Shown here piece by piece: positions 41,661 through 51,008 of a stretch of DNA of 64,000 nucleotides. The stretch's first letter is position 1; each line of letters opens with the position of its first letter. The stretch is from Azospirillum rugosum (GTDB taxonomy: Bacteria > Pseudomonadota > Alphaproteobacteria > Azospirillales > Azospirillaceae). Position numbers and translations under genes: made by a program. The notes under the pieces are model-generated. The model made no database searches. It saw only the letters and a list, made by a program, of their open reading frames with translations, and was not told the DNA's origin. Where the stretch lies: the NCBI RefSeq assembly GCF_017876155.1, contig NZ_JAGINP010000001.1, forward strand, positions 186,001 through 250,000. The letters run 5' to 3'.

Positions 41661-41966
41661 CGTTGTCCCCGCGAACGCGCTACGGTATGCACACATCTCG
41701 CGGATGCGGTAACGCATTGAGCAGCATAGAAAAAGCCCCTCTCCCCTTGGGGGAGAGGGGTCTGGGGTGAGGGGTCGTTACGGGCGGTAGCCCGGAGAAA
41801 ATCTCAAACCTGGCCGCGGTGGGTGGTTCCGGCCGGCCTGTGGCCGGCGCCACCCTCACCCCAAACCCCTCTCCCCTCAAGGGAGAGGGGCTTTTTCTCC
41901 ACTGTATCAGCCACTTACCGCAATGGCGAAATGTGTGCATACCGCAGCGTCTTCGCGGGGATGACG
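41661..41966. repeat. 306-bp nested palindromic element, family B
   Basis: Outer arms of 41 bp (41661-41701 and 41926-41966), about 83% complementary, share cgcgaa…gcgctacggtatgc and its mirror. Inner arms are palindromic gaaaaagcccctctcccc / ggggctttttc blocks, each a hairpin itself (41731-41777 and 41859-41896). There is no open frame. Together with 41507-41533 it fills the 739 bases between pepN and the antitoxin, in which no gene was seen. The short copy at 21362-21447 shares the arm and the taagtggctgata centre. Confidence 0.85.
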
Positions 41967-42076
41967 GGCGTCTCAAGAAACGAATACGGTCTCCAACTGC
42001 GATTGCCCTGAGCCGGGGAGCGTAGGTGCTTGTTCCCAAGGGTGGCTGTGCCTATCATCGGATGCGGAGGTGGACG

Positions 42077-42325
42077 ATGGGCAAGACGGTTCGCGTGAAC
42101 GCGGAAATCAGCGAAGAGCTGAACGCCAGCCTGCAACGGCTCGCGGACGAACATGGCCGGTCCAAGGACGCGTTGATCGAGCAGGCCCTGCAGGTCTACG
42201 TGCAGTCGGAAGAACAATTCGCCGCAGCGGTCCGCGAGGGTATTGCCGCGTGGCAGGCCGGAGAGGCCGTCGAGCATTCCGATGTCGTGGCTGATTTCGA
42301 ACGCCGGTACGGCCGTGCGCAATGA
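42077..42325 (+). CDS. Ribbon-helix-helix antitoxin-like protein (CopG/ParD type)
   Basis: 82 residues. The N-terminal KTVRVNAEISEELNASLQRL and ADEHGRSKDALIEQALQVYV form an RHH DNA-binding domain; the acidic tail (EQFAAAVREGIAAWQAG, HSDVVADFERRYG) is typical of the toxin-wrapping helices of ParD-type antitoxins. ggaggtgg precedes ATG 42077. The stop overlaps an ATG (atga at 42322), the usual coupling with a toxin gene. That downstream frame runs into a palindromic repeat and is not a toxin, so the partner has been lost. Confidence 0.8.
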   Translation: MGKTVRVNAEISEELNASLQRLADEHGRSKDALIEQALQVYVQSEEQFAAAVREGIAAWQAGEAVEHSDVVADFERRYGRAQ

Positions 42326-42330
42326 GGCGC

Positions 42331-42415
42331 GTAGGTTGGGTGGAGCCGAAGGCGCACCCCAACATCGTTCATGAGCGAGTCTTGTTGGGCTGCGCTGGCG
42401 CTCCACCCAACCTAC
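42331..42415. repeat. Palindromic repeat, family A copy 2
   Basis: Arms start gtaggttgggtggagccgaa and end in ctccacccaacctac; arms are less perfect than copy 1. It begins 9 bases after the antitoxin's overlapping atg. Confidence 0.85.
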
Positions 42416-42426
42416 GGGGCCATACG

Positions 42427-42459
42427 AAAAAGCCCCTTTCCGGGTGGAAAGGGGCTTTC
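42427..42459 (-). terminator. Terminator of the suf operon
   Basis: Stem aaagcccctttcc / ggaaaggggcttt; the T-run (ctttttcg) appears in minus-strand RNA, 24 bases past the sufA stop. Confidence 0.8.
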
Positions 42460-42482
42460 GGATCGCGGCGCTCAAGAACCGG

Positions 42483-42830
42483 TCAGACGTGGAAGCTCTC
42501 GCCGCAGCCGCAGCGGCCCTTTTCGTTCGGGTTCTTGAAGACGAAGCCGGTCTGGAACTTGTCGTCGACGTAGTCCATCTCGCTGCCGATCAGAAACATG
42601 ACGGCGGCGGGGTCGATCAGGATGGTGACGCCCTTGTCCTCCACCACCTCGTCGAACTTCATCTTTTCCTTGGCGTATTGGACGTCGTAGCTGAGGCCGG
42701 AGCAGCCCCGCGCCTTCACGCCGATGCGCAGGCCGATGATGTCGTCGGTCGCCTTGGTCATCAGCGACTTCACACGCTCCGCGGCGGCGTCGGTGATGGA
42801 CAGGGCCTTGGGAAGAGCAGCAGTAGCCAT
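42483..42830 (-). CDS. sufA: A-type Fe-S carrier (SufA/HesB/IscA family)
   Basis: 115-residue A-type carrier that accepts Fe-S clusters and hands them to apo-proteins. The three ligand Cys are Cys43 (RGCSGL), Cys107 and Cys109 (GRCGCGESF). Start ATG 42830 has an aaggagg site; the longer frame to 42935 would overlap the DUF59 gene. It is the last gene of the suf operon, followed by a terminator. Confidence 0.93.
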   Translation of the reverse strand: MATAALPKALSITDAAAERVKSLMTKATDDIIGLRIGVKARGCSGLSYDVQYAKEKMKFDEVVEDKGVTILIDPAAVMFLIGSEMDYVDDKFQTGFVFKNPNEKGRCGCGESFHV

Positions 42831-42850
42831 GGGGATCTTCGCCTCCTTGA

Positions 42851-43258
42851 TCAGAACATGTCCAGCTGGATCCGCGCGACCTCGGACATCATGTCCTGGC
42901 GCCAGGGCGGGTCCCACACCAGTTCCACCTTGCATGTGGTGACGTCTTCGACGGACTCAACCGCCTGCTGCACCTGCAAGGGCAGTTCGCCGGCGACCGG
43001 GCACATGGGGCTGGTCAGCGTCATGTCGATCTCGACCTCGTTGTTCGGGCCGACGTCGACGCGGTAGATCAGCCCCAGCTCCCAGATGTCGACGGGGATT
43101 TCCGGGTCGTAGCAGGTCTTCAGCGCCGCAATCACGGCGTCGCCCAGCACGGCGCGCGGGTCATAGGCGGCCTTGGCCGCGGCCATGTCCGCCTCGGTCT
43201 GGTTCATCGGCCGGGCTTCATTCGCCCCAGCCTCGTTGGTCATCGCGTCTTCGGACAT
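42851..43258 (-). CDS. SUF-associated DUF59 (SufT-like) protein
   Basis: 135-residue MIP18/DUF59 protein, a Fe-S maturation factor that acts late in cluster delivery in organisms using SUF. An Ala/Glu-rich N-terminal 30 residues precedes CYDPEIPVDIWELGLIYRVD and MTLTSPMCPVAGELPLQVQQ, the conserved TSPxCP motif with its reactive Cys. It has the expected operon place between sufU and sufA; the 20-base gap to sufA and 41-base gap to sufU are tight. The name sufT is used for such genes but exact orthology is not proven here. Confidence 0.9.
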   Translation of the reverse strand: MSEDAMTNEAGANEARPMNQTEADMAAAKAAYDPRAVLGDAVIAALKTCYDPEIPVDIWELGLIYRVDVGPNNEVEIDMTLTSPMCPVAGELPLQVQQAVESVEDVTTCKVELVWDPPWRQDMMSEVARIQLDMF

Positions 43259-43299
43259 CGCGGGTTCACCGTCTCTGAAAAATGCTACTCGCCAAGGCT

Positions 43300-43767
43300 C
43301 TATTCACTGGACGCCTTGTCCTGGCCTTCAATGGCCGCGTTCATCGCGTGCCAGGCCAGGGTGGCGCACTTCACGCGCACCGGGAACTGACGGACGCCGG
43401 ACATCACCATCAGCTTTTCCATGGCTTCCTCGTCCACGGGGCCGTGGTCGCCGTGCTCGTGGTCGTCCTTGGTGCAGAGGTCGTGGAAGGTCTCGAACAG
43501 GGCCTTGGCCTCCGCCTCGGTCTTGCCCTTCACCACCTCGGTCATCATGGAGGCGCTGGCCGTGGAGATGGCGCAGCCGCGGCCCTGGAAGGCGACGTCC
43601 TCGACCACCCCGTCCTTCAGCTTCAGGTAGACCATGAAGCGGTCGCCGCACATGGGGTTCTCACCCTTGGCCTCCCGGTTGGCATCGTCCGGATGCCGGA
43701 AGTTCCGGGGGTTCTTGCCGTGGTCCAGGATGACTTCCTGGTACAGCTCGCGCAGTTCGTCCATCAT
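43300..43767 (-). CDS. sufU: SufU/IscU-type scaffold
   Basis: 155-residue scaffold or sulfur-transfer protein partnering SufS. Ligand Cys are Cys40 (NPMCGD), Cys65 (GRGCAIS) and Cys134 (VKCATLAWH), with Asp42 as usual. A His/Asp/Glu insertion (KDDHEHGDHGPVDEE, about 100-114) replaces the shorter loop of IscU, as in Firmicutes-type SufU. It overlaps sufS by 4 bases (ATGA). Confidence 0.93.
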   Translation of the reverse strand: MMDELRELYQEVILDHGKNPRNFRHPDDANREAKGENPMCGDRFMVYLKLKDGVVEDVAFQGRGCAISTASASMMTEVVKGKTEAEAKALFETFHDLCTKDDHEHGDHGPVDEEAMEKLMVMSGVRQFPVRVKCATLAWHAMNAAIEGQDKASSE

Positions 43768-45035
43768 GCTCCGAAGAACTCCTTCACCGCGATCACCGAA
43801 GAGACCAGAGCGTCCGCCTCAGCCCGCGTGTTGTAAAGGGCGAAGCTGGCCCGCGCCGTGGGGCCGACGCCGAACCGTTCCGACAGCGGCTCCGCGCAGT
43901 GGCGCCCGACGCGCACCGCCACGCCGTACTGGTCGACGATGGTGCCGACGTCGTGCGGGTGCACGCCCTCCACCGTGAAGGACAGGATCGGGCCCTTGCC
44001 GGGTGCGGTGCCGATGATGCGCACGCCCTCCACCTGCGACAGCTTTTCCGTGGCGTAGCGGAGCAGGTCGTGCTCGTGCGCGGCGATGGCCTCGCGGCCC
44101 AGCGATTCGATGTAGTCGAGCGCGGCGCCGAGCCCGATCACCTCGGTGATGGCCGGGGTGCCGGCCTCGAAGCGGGCGGGCGGCAGCTTGAAGGTGGTGC
44201 CCTCGAAGCTGACGCTCTCGATCATGTCGCCGCCGCCCTGGTAGGGCGGCATCTTCTTCAGCAGGTCGTACTTGCCGTAGAGCACGCCGGTGCCGGTCGG
44301 GCCGTAGAGTTTGTGGCCGGTCATGATGTAGAAGTCGGCGTCGATGTCCTGCACGTCCACCACGCCGTGCACCGCCGCCTGGCTGCCGTCGAACAGCACC
44401 GGCACGCCGCGCTCGTGCGCCAGCCGGGCGATCTCCTTGGCCGGCGTGACCGTGCCCAGCACGTTGGAGCAGTGGGTGATCGCCACCAGCTTCGTGCGGT
44501 CGGACAGCAGGTCGGCGTAGGCGTCGAGGTCGAGCACGCCGCGGTCGTCCACCGGCACAACCTTGATCCGGACGCCCTTGTCGGCCTGGAGCAGCTGCCA
44601 CGGCACGATGTTGGCATGATGCTCCATGACGGAGAGGATGATCTCGTCGCCCTCCGACAGGAAGGCGCGCCCGTAGCTGTGGGCGACGAGGTTGACGGCC
44701 TCCGTCGCGCTGCGGGTGAAGACGATGTTGCGTTCCGACGGGGCGTTCAGGAAGCGCGCGACCTTGCCGCGCACGGCCTCGAACTGGTCGGTGGCGGTCT
44801 GCGACAGGAAATGGACGCCCCGGTGGATGTTGGAATAGTCCTCCTCCAGGAAGCGCGTCATGGCGTCGATGACCTGACGCGGCTTCTGCGCGGAGGCGGC
44901 GCTGTCCAGATAGACCAGAGGCTTGCCGGGCTTCCCCTTCCTGTCGTGCACGGTGCGCGACAGGACGGGGAAGTCGGCGCGGACGCGCTCAACATCATAA
45001 GTGGTCAGGGTGGGATCCGCGATCTGGGTGTCCAT
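43764..45035 (-). CDS. sufS: Cysteine desulfurase
   Basis: 423-residue group II PLP-dependent cysteine desulfurase, takes sulfur from cysteine. Lys242 in TGHKLYGPTG binds PLP; Cys380 in GRHCAEPL forms the persulfide. It has the family features SATEAVNLVAHSYG, MEHHANIVPWQ and RAGTPAI-like EAGTPAI. Coupled to sufU by overlap and 15 bases after sufD. Confidence 0.96.
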   Translation of the reverse strand: MDTQIADPTLTTYDVERVRADFPVLSRTVHDRKGKPGKPLVYLDSAASAQKPRQVIDAMTRFLEEDYSNIHRGVHFLSQTATDQFEAVRGKVARFLNAPSERNIVFTRSATEAVNLVAHSYGRAFLSEGDEIILSVMEHHANIVPWQLLQADKGVRIKVVPVDDRGVLDLDAYADLLSDRTKLVAITHCSNVLGTVTPAKEIARLAHERGVPVLFDGSQAAVHGVVDVQDIDADFYIMTGHKLYGPTGTGVLYGKYDLLKKMPPYQGGGDMIESVSFEGTTFKLPPARFEAGTPAITEVIGLGAALDYIESLGREAIAAHEHDLLRYATEKLSQVEGVRIIGTAPGKGPILSFTVEGVHPHDVGTIVDQYGVAVRVGRHCAEPLSERFGVGPTARASFALYNTRAEADALVSSVIAVKEFFGA

Positions 45036-45050
45036 GTCCCGTTTCCTTCG

Positions 45051-46442
45051 TTAGCGCGCGTTCTGCCAGGCGGAGACGTAGGCCTGGAAGGCCTCGCGGA
45101 CGCCTTCCTCGGGGATCTCGTCCAACGCCTCCGCCAGGAAGGCACCGATCAGCAGGCCGCGCGCGGCCTCCTTGTCGATGCCGCGGGCGCGCAGATAGAA
45201 GAGCTGCTGGTCGTCCAGCTCGCCGGCGGTGGCGCCATGGCTGCACTTCACGTCGTCGGCGTAGATCTCCAGCTCCGGCTTGGCGTCGATCTCCGCGGTC
45301 TCCGACAGGAGAAGCGCGCGGTTCTGCTGGTAGCCGTCGGTCTTCTGCGCGCCGGGACGCACCAGGATCTTGCCTTGGAACACCGCGCGTGCGGTGTCGT
45401 CGATCACGCCCTTGTAGACCTCGCGGCTGGTGCAGCAGGGGACGGCGTGGTCGATGAAGGTGCTGGTGTCCACATGCTGGTCGCCGCGCACCATGTAGGC
45501 GCCGCTGACGTGGATGTCACCGTGCTCGCCGTCGAAGGTGCTGCGCACCTCGTTGCGCGACAGCTTGGCGCCCGTGGTCAGGATGAAGTTGTCGTAGACG
45601 CCGTGGCCGCCGACCTTCGCCGCGGTGTGCGACAGATGGAAGGCGTTGGTGTGCTCGCGCTGGACCTTGTAGTGGTGGACCGACGCGTTCGCGCCGACGA
45701 AGACCTCGCCCACGCCGTTCGACAGGGTGGCGCCGGTGCCCAGGCCCACATGGTGCTCCACGATCACGACGCGGGCGTTGTCCTCCGCGACGATCAGAGT
45801 GCGCGGGTGGAAAGAGGTCGGGTGCTCGTCGGAACCGACGGAGACGAAGACCAGTTCCACAGGCTCCGCCACCTCGACGCCCTGCGGCACGTGCAGCACC
45901 GGGCCGTCCGCTAGGAAGGCGGTGTTGAGCGCCACCAGCGGCAGGTCGTCCGGCGTGGCGAGGCGGCCGAGATGCTCACCCACGAGGTCCGGCTTGTGGG
46001 TCAGCGCGTCGGCGAGGTTCAGCAGCTCCACGCCCGCCGGCAGGCCGGCGGTGGAGGACAGCTCCGCCCGGAAGCGGCCGTCGACGAAGACCAGCCGCGG
46101 GCCAGAGGTGCCGGCGGCGCGGACCGTCGGCAGAACGTCGAAGCGGACACCGGTTTCCGCCGCGACGGCCGGCTGGAAGGCCAGCTTGTCGAGCGCGCGC
46201 AGGTTGGTGTAGCGCCAGGACTCGTTCTTGACGGTCGGGAAGCCCAGCTGTGCGAAGCGGGCGCGGCCCTGGTCGCGCAGGTCGCGCACCCAGGACAGCG
46301 ACCCGCCGGGCAGGTCGGCCTTCAGCCGGTCGAACTGCTCCAGGAAGGGCCGGGCGGTCGCCGGGTCGAAGCCGCGCGGGGCGGCTTCGGGGGCGCGGGA
46401 CGGCCCAGGGGAGGTGCCGTGCGAGGTTGTGGTCGTCGCCAT
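45051..46442 (-). CDS. sufD: SufD
   Basis: 463-residue partner of SufB in the SufBC2D scaffold. The beta-helix core is recognisable (SWRYTNLRAL near residue 80, VSGAYMVRGDQHVDTSTFID, NRALLLSETAEIDAKPELEI, CSHGATAGELDDQQLFYLRARG). The GATAG/His region is the interface for cluster assembly. Three bases before it lies the end of sufC on the same strand, so they are coupled. The N-terminal 20 residues are Thr/Pro/Ser-rich and variable. Confidence 0.94.
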   Translation of the reverse strand: MATTTTSHGTSPGPSRAPEAAPRGFDPATARPFLEQFDRLKADLPGGSLSWVRDLRDQGRARFAQLGFPTVKNESWRYTNLRALDKLAFQPAVAAETGVRFDVLPTVRAAGTSGPRLVFVDGRFRAELSSTAGLPAGVELLNLADALTHKPDLVGEHLGRLATPDDLPLVALNTAFLADGPVLHVPQGVEVAEPVELVFVSVGSDEHPTSFHPRTLIVAEDNARVVIVEHHVGLGTGATLSNGVGEVFVGANASVHHYKVQREHTNAFHLSHTAAKVGGHGVYDNFILTTGAKLSRNEVRSTFDGEHGDIHVSGAYMVRGDQHVDTSTFIDHAVPCCTSREVYKGVIDDTARAVFQGKILVRPGAQKTDGYQQNRALLLSETAEIDAKPELEIYADDVKCSHGATAGELDDQQLFYLRARGIDKEAARGLLIGAFLAEALDEIPEEGVREAFQAYVSAWQNAR

Positions 46443-46445
46443 GGC

Positions 46446-47198
46446 TCAGGCAGCCTCGTTGACGCCGAACTCGGCGTAGCCGTTCTTCTCCAGCTCCAGC
46501 GCCAGCTCCTTGCCGCCGGAACGCTGGATCTTGCCGTGCGCCAGGACGTGCACGTAGTCCGGTACGATGTAGTCGAGCAGGCGCTGGTAGTGGGTGATGA
46601 CCAGCATCGCGCGCTCCGGCGAACGCAGGGCGTTGACGCCCTCCGCCACGATCTTCAGCGCGTCGATGTCCAGGCCGCTGTCCGTCTCGTCGAGGATGGC
46701 GAACTTCGGCTGGAGGACGGCCATCTGGAGCGTCTCGTTGCGCTTCTTCTCACCGCCGGAGAAGCCCACGTTGACCGCGCGCTTCAGCATCTCGTCGGTC
46801 ATGTTCAGCGCCTTGGTCTTCTCGCGCACCAGCTTCAGGAACTGCATGGCGTCGAGTTCCTGTTCGCCACGCTGCTTGCGGATGGCGTTCAGCGCGGACT
46901 TCAGGAAGGTGGTGTTGGCGACGCCGGGGATCTCCACCGGGTACTGGAAGGCCAGGAAGACGCCGGCGCCGGCACGCTCCTCCGGCTCCATCGCCAGCAG
47001 GTCCTGGCCGAAGTACTCCACCGAGCCCTTGGTGATCTCATAGCCCTCGCGGCCGGCCAGCACGTAGCTGAGCGTGCTCTTGCCCGAGCCGTTCGGGCCC
47101 ATGATGGCGTGGACTTCGCCGGGGCGGATCGTCAGGTTGATGCCCTTCAGGATTTCCTTGCCGTCCACCGTGGCGTGCAGGTTCTTGATTTCGATCAT
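46446..47198 (-). CDS. sufC: SufC ATPase
   Basis: 250-residue ABC-type ATPase of the SufBCD complex. Motifs: Walker A MGPNGSGKST, signature FSGGEKKR, Walker B FAILDETDSGLD and the His in MLVITHYQRL. The ETDSG form of Walker B is characteristic of SufC. Start ATG 47198 (MIEIKNLHATVDGKEI) has aaggaagg upstream; the frame that continues to 47315 is repeat DNA. Confidence 0.96.
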   Translation of the reverse strand: MIEIKNLHATVDGKEILKGINLTIRPGEVHAIMGPNGSGKSTLSYVLAGREGYEITKGSVEYFGQDLLAMEPEERAGAGVFLAFQYPVEIPGVANTTFLKSALNAIRKQRGEQELDAMQFLKLVREKTKALNMTDEMLKRAVNVGFSGGEKKRNETLQMAVLQPKFAILDETDSGLDIDALKIVAEGVNALRSPERAMLVITHYQRLLDYIVPDYVHVLAHGKIQRSGGKELALELEKNGYAEFGVNEAA

Positions 47199-47235
47199 GG
47201 TGTCTTCGCCTTCCTTAACCCTGGCGGTGGCTTTG

Positions 47236-47320
47236 GTAGGTTGGGTGGAGCGCCAGCGCAACCCAACATGCCTTCCAATGCTGCGACTGTTGGGTTTCGC
47301 TGGCGCTCCACCCAACCTAC
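47236..47320. repeat. Palindromic repeat, family A copy 3, inside the suf operon
   Basis: An inverted repeat beginning gtaggttgggtggagcgcca and ending ctccacccaacctac, between sufB and sufC. In the transcript it would make a long hairpin 37 bases before the sufC start and 8 bases after the sufB stop. Confidence 0.9.
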
Positions 47321-47328
47321 GGATGTCC

Positions 47329-48816
<1,488 letters not shown>

Positions 48817-48858
48817 GTGCTCTCGTTCCCTAAAAGCGTTTCCAGATTGCGCCGAACG

Positions 48859-49323
48859 TCAGACGGCGCGCCGTGTCGGTGCGGATTCGTTATTGGCCAG
48901 ATCGATGTCGGGCCAGGTGGCGGGCCCCATCATGTCGGCCAGGGTCACTTGTTCGAGCGCGCCGCGGATGGCGCGGTTGACCTTTTCCCAGCCGCCGCGC
49001 ATGGGGCACATCCGCTCCACGCCGCATTGGCTGTCGGCGCCCTCGACGCAGGCGGTCAGCGCGATGGGGCCGTCGAGTGCCGTGATGATTTCGGCGATGG
49101 ATATTGCATCGGCGGTGCGGCTGAGCGCATAACCCCCGGCGGCGCCCCGGTGCGAGGTCGTCAGGCCGGCCGGGGTGAGGGCCTTCATCAGCTTGGCGAC
49201 GGTGGGGGCGGGCACGCCGGTGCGTTCGGCCAGGTGAGTCACGGTGTGGACCGTGCCCACATGCCGCGCCATCTCGCTCATGACGACGATGGCGTAGTCG
49301 GTCAGCTTGCTCAGCCTTATCAT
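48859..49323 (-). CDS. Rrf2-family SUF regulator (IscR/SufR-like)
   Basis: 154 residues. The N-terminal winged helix (MIRLSKLTDYAIVVMSEMAR, GVPAPTVAKLMKALTPAG) is the Rrf2 fold. Three Cys (C-VEGADSQ-C-GVERM-C, about 92-106) can bind an Fe-S cluster, so it should sense cluster supply. Members of this group, often called SUF system regulators, repress the suf operon. First gene of the operon, with a matching operator immediately upstream at 49333-49358, which supports autoregulation. Confidence 0.93.
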   Translation of the reverse strand: MIRLSKLTDYAIVVMSEMARHVGTVHTVTHLAERTGVPAPTVAKLMKALTPAGLTTSHRGAAGGYALSRTADAISIAEIITALDGPIALTACVEGADSQCGVERMCPMRGGWEKVNRAIRGALEQVTLADMMGPATWPDIDLANNESAPTRRAV

Positions 49324-49332
49324 AACCGCCCC

Positions 49333-49384
49333 ATACAGGACTAAATTAGTCCTGATTAAGTGGCCATCATAAGACCTTTGTCAA
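49333..49384 (-). promoter_or_regulatory. suf promoter with IscR type-1-like operator
   Basis: The 17-base palindrome aggactaaattagtcct (49337-49353) matches the GACT-N5-AGTC core of IscR type-1 sites, with ATA-like flanks. On the minus strand a TTGACA (49379-49384) lies upstream, and AT-rich acttaatca falls between, so the operator overlaps the predicted transcription start. Repression by the adjacent Rrf2 protein is inferred. Confidence 0.7.
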
Positions 49385-49522
49385 GCGGAACCGTGGCCGA
49401 ATAACCGCCGGAAACGCTCGGTTATATTAATGGCAGGATTGCGCGGCGCGCACTGCGACGTTCCGCCGCAGGTGGCGGTTGAGCCGCCCCGGAACATGGG
49501 TGTCGGCACGGAAAAAGAAAGA

Positions 49523-49548
49523 CGGCCCCGCGGGATGGCGCGGGGCCG
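49523..49548 (-). terminator. Terminator of the DUF3618 operon
   Basis: A 10-bp stem cggccccgcg / cgcggggccg with a 6-base loop, followed on the minus strand by tctttctttttcc. Confidence 0.8.
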
Positions 49549-49599
49549 CTGACGTCAAGACGTCGAACGCGATGAAAAGTCAGGAAGAGCGCCCGTCCG

Positions 49600-50571
49600 T
49601 CAGGACGGCTTGCGCACTTCCTCGCGGGCCGCGTCGCCCGCGGCGGTGACCGCGTCGCCGACCTCTTCCTTCGCCGCTTCGACGGCCGCGCGGGCCGCGC
49701 GGGTGCCGCGGTCCATGGCCTCCTGGGCCAGTTCCTTGGCGCGGTGGGTCGCCTCGTCGGCGTAGTCGCCGATCCACTCGTTCTCGTAGCGGGTCGACGG
49801 GATGCTGGCGCCGAGCGCCGCCCCCAGCGCCACGCCCATCACGCCGGCGACCAGCGGGTGCTCGTCCACCATGTCCCACAGGCGGCTGGTCGCGCTGTGC
49901 ATGCGCTCCGTCGACATCAGGCCGTGGCGGCCGCCGTCGCTGTGCGAGGCGGAGGTCTGCTGCGAGGACTGGCCGACGCTGTAGGTGCGGCCGCCCATGC
50001 CCGGGATGTGGTCGCGGGCGCCGCTCACGGCGCCGCTGGCACGGTCATAGGCGTCGCCGGCCAGATCGCTGGCGCGGTCGTAGGCGGTGCTGGCGGCGTC
50101 GCGCACACTGCCGGTGGCGCTGTAGAAGGTGTCGCGGGCGTATTCCGCCGCGCTGCCCGCGCGGTCGCGCACGGAGTGGACCGCACCGCTGCGCGCGATG
50201 CGCCGATCGTAGCCGCTGCCCGACAGCGCGAGCCAGCCGATGCCGAGGCCGATCAGGGCCAGCGGGATCGGGTTGTCGCGCACGGTGCTGGACACCGACG
50301 ACGTCCAGCCGCGGGACTGGCCGCTCCGCGCCTGGTTGTAGTTGCGGTCCTCCTGGCGCTGGCCGCGCCCGCCGTTGCTGGTGTTGTGCATCCGGTTCAT
50401 GGCGTTCTCCATCACAGTCCTTGGGGCGAGCTGCCCGGCCTTGTGCCGCAGCGCGCCGATCGTTTCGGTGATCCGCGACTGGCTTTCGCGGATGTCCCGC
50501 TGCAGAGCGTCATAGTCGCGGGACTGGTCCGCGGAGGACCGTTCCCGCCCGTGGTCCGCGCGCCCGCTCAT
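49600..50571 (-). CDS. DUF3618 membrane-associated protein
   Basis: 323 residues. DUF3618 lies at about 20-50 (YDALQRDIRESQSRITETIG, ALRHKAGQ). A TM follows at about 98-115 (NPIPLALIGLGIGWLALSG), then repeated Ala/Tyr/Asp/Arg motifs (DRASDLAGDAYDRASGAVSG). A second hydrophobic segment is near 245 (EHPLVAGVMGVALGAALGAS). The Ala-rich amphipathic C-terminal helix (KELAQEAMDRGTRAARAAVE) resembles YtxH/apolipoprotein-like stress proteins. Last gene of a three-gene operon; overlaps the holin-like gene by 4 bases. Confidence 0.82.
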   Translation of the reverse strand: MSGRADHGRERSSADQSRDYDALQRDIRESQSRITETIGALRHKAGQLAPRTVMENAMNRMHNTSNGGRGQRQEDRNYNQARSGQSRGWTSSVSSTVRDNPIPLALIGLGIGWLALSGSGYDRRIARSGAVHSVRDRAGSAAEYARDTFYSATGSVRDAASTAYDRASDLAGDAYDRASGAVSGARDHIPGMGGRTYSVGQSSQQTSASHSDGGRHGLMSTERMHSATSRLWDMVDEHPLVAGVMGVALGAALGASIPSTRYENEWIGDYADEATHRAKELAQEAMDRGTRAARAAVEAAKEEVGDAVTAAGDAAREEVRKPS

Positions 50572-51008
50572 CGGGCGAGCTGGGACTTGGCCCAGCGCTT
50601 GTCGTCGCGCAGCGTCTCCATGGTCCGCCGCGGCTGCAGGTTCTCCGGCTTCAGCCGGTTCTTGCCCATCAGGGCGATCACGCCCCCGATGGCCAGCACC
50701 ACCACGCCGACGATCACGGCGGCGAGCCAGGGCGCCACCACGGTCGCCAGGGCCAGCACCGCGGCTGCCAGCAGGACCAGAACGCCGGCGAAGGCGATCA
50801 GACCGCCGGCGGCGAGAAAGGCGACGCCGCCCGCCGCCTGTCCCGCCTTTTCCGTGAGTTCGGCCTTGGCGAGTTCGATCTCCGTGCGCGCGAGGTTGGT
50901 GGTCTCGCGCGCCAGGTCGGCGAACAGGCCGGCGATGGGACGATCCTGACGCGGGTCATAGGGACGATCCTGACGCGGATCGTAGGAACGGTCCTCCGCG
51001 GCGCTCAT
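50568..51008 (-). CDS. Phage-holin-like (DUF1469/Holin-X) membrane protein
   Basis: 146 residues. An N-terminal repeat SYDPRQDRPYDPRQDRP precedes the typical LFADLARETTNLARTEIELAKAELTEKAG helix. Two TMs (VAFLAAGGLIAFAGVLVLLA, VVAPWLAAVIVGVVVLAIG) and a basic end KNRLKPENLQPRRTMETLRD complete it. The family is named for holin likeness but in proteobacteria accompanies DUF3618 stress proteins. Middle gene of the operon, 4-base overlaps at both ends. Confidence 0.88.
   Translation of the reverse strand: MSAAEDRSYDPRQDRPYDPRQDRPIAGLFADLARETTNLARTEIELAKAELTEKAGQAAGGVAFLAAGGLIAFAGVLVLLAAAVLALATVVAPWLAAVIVGVVVLAIGGVIALMGKNRLKPENLQPRRTMETLRDDKRWAKSQLAR

Noticed and set aside
42322..42573. 83-codon frame overlapping the antitoxin stop
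   Set aside because: Its sequence is translated palindromic repeat and terminator DNA, not a toxin.
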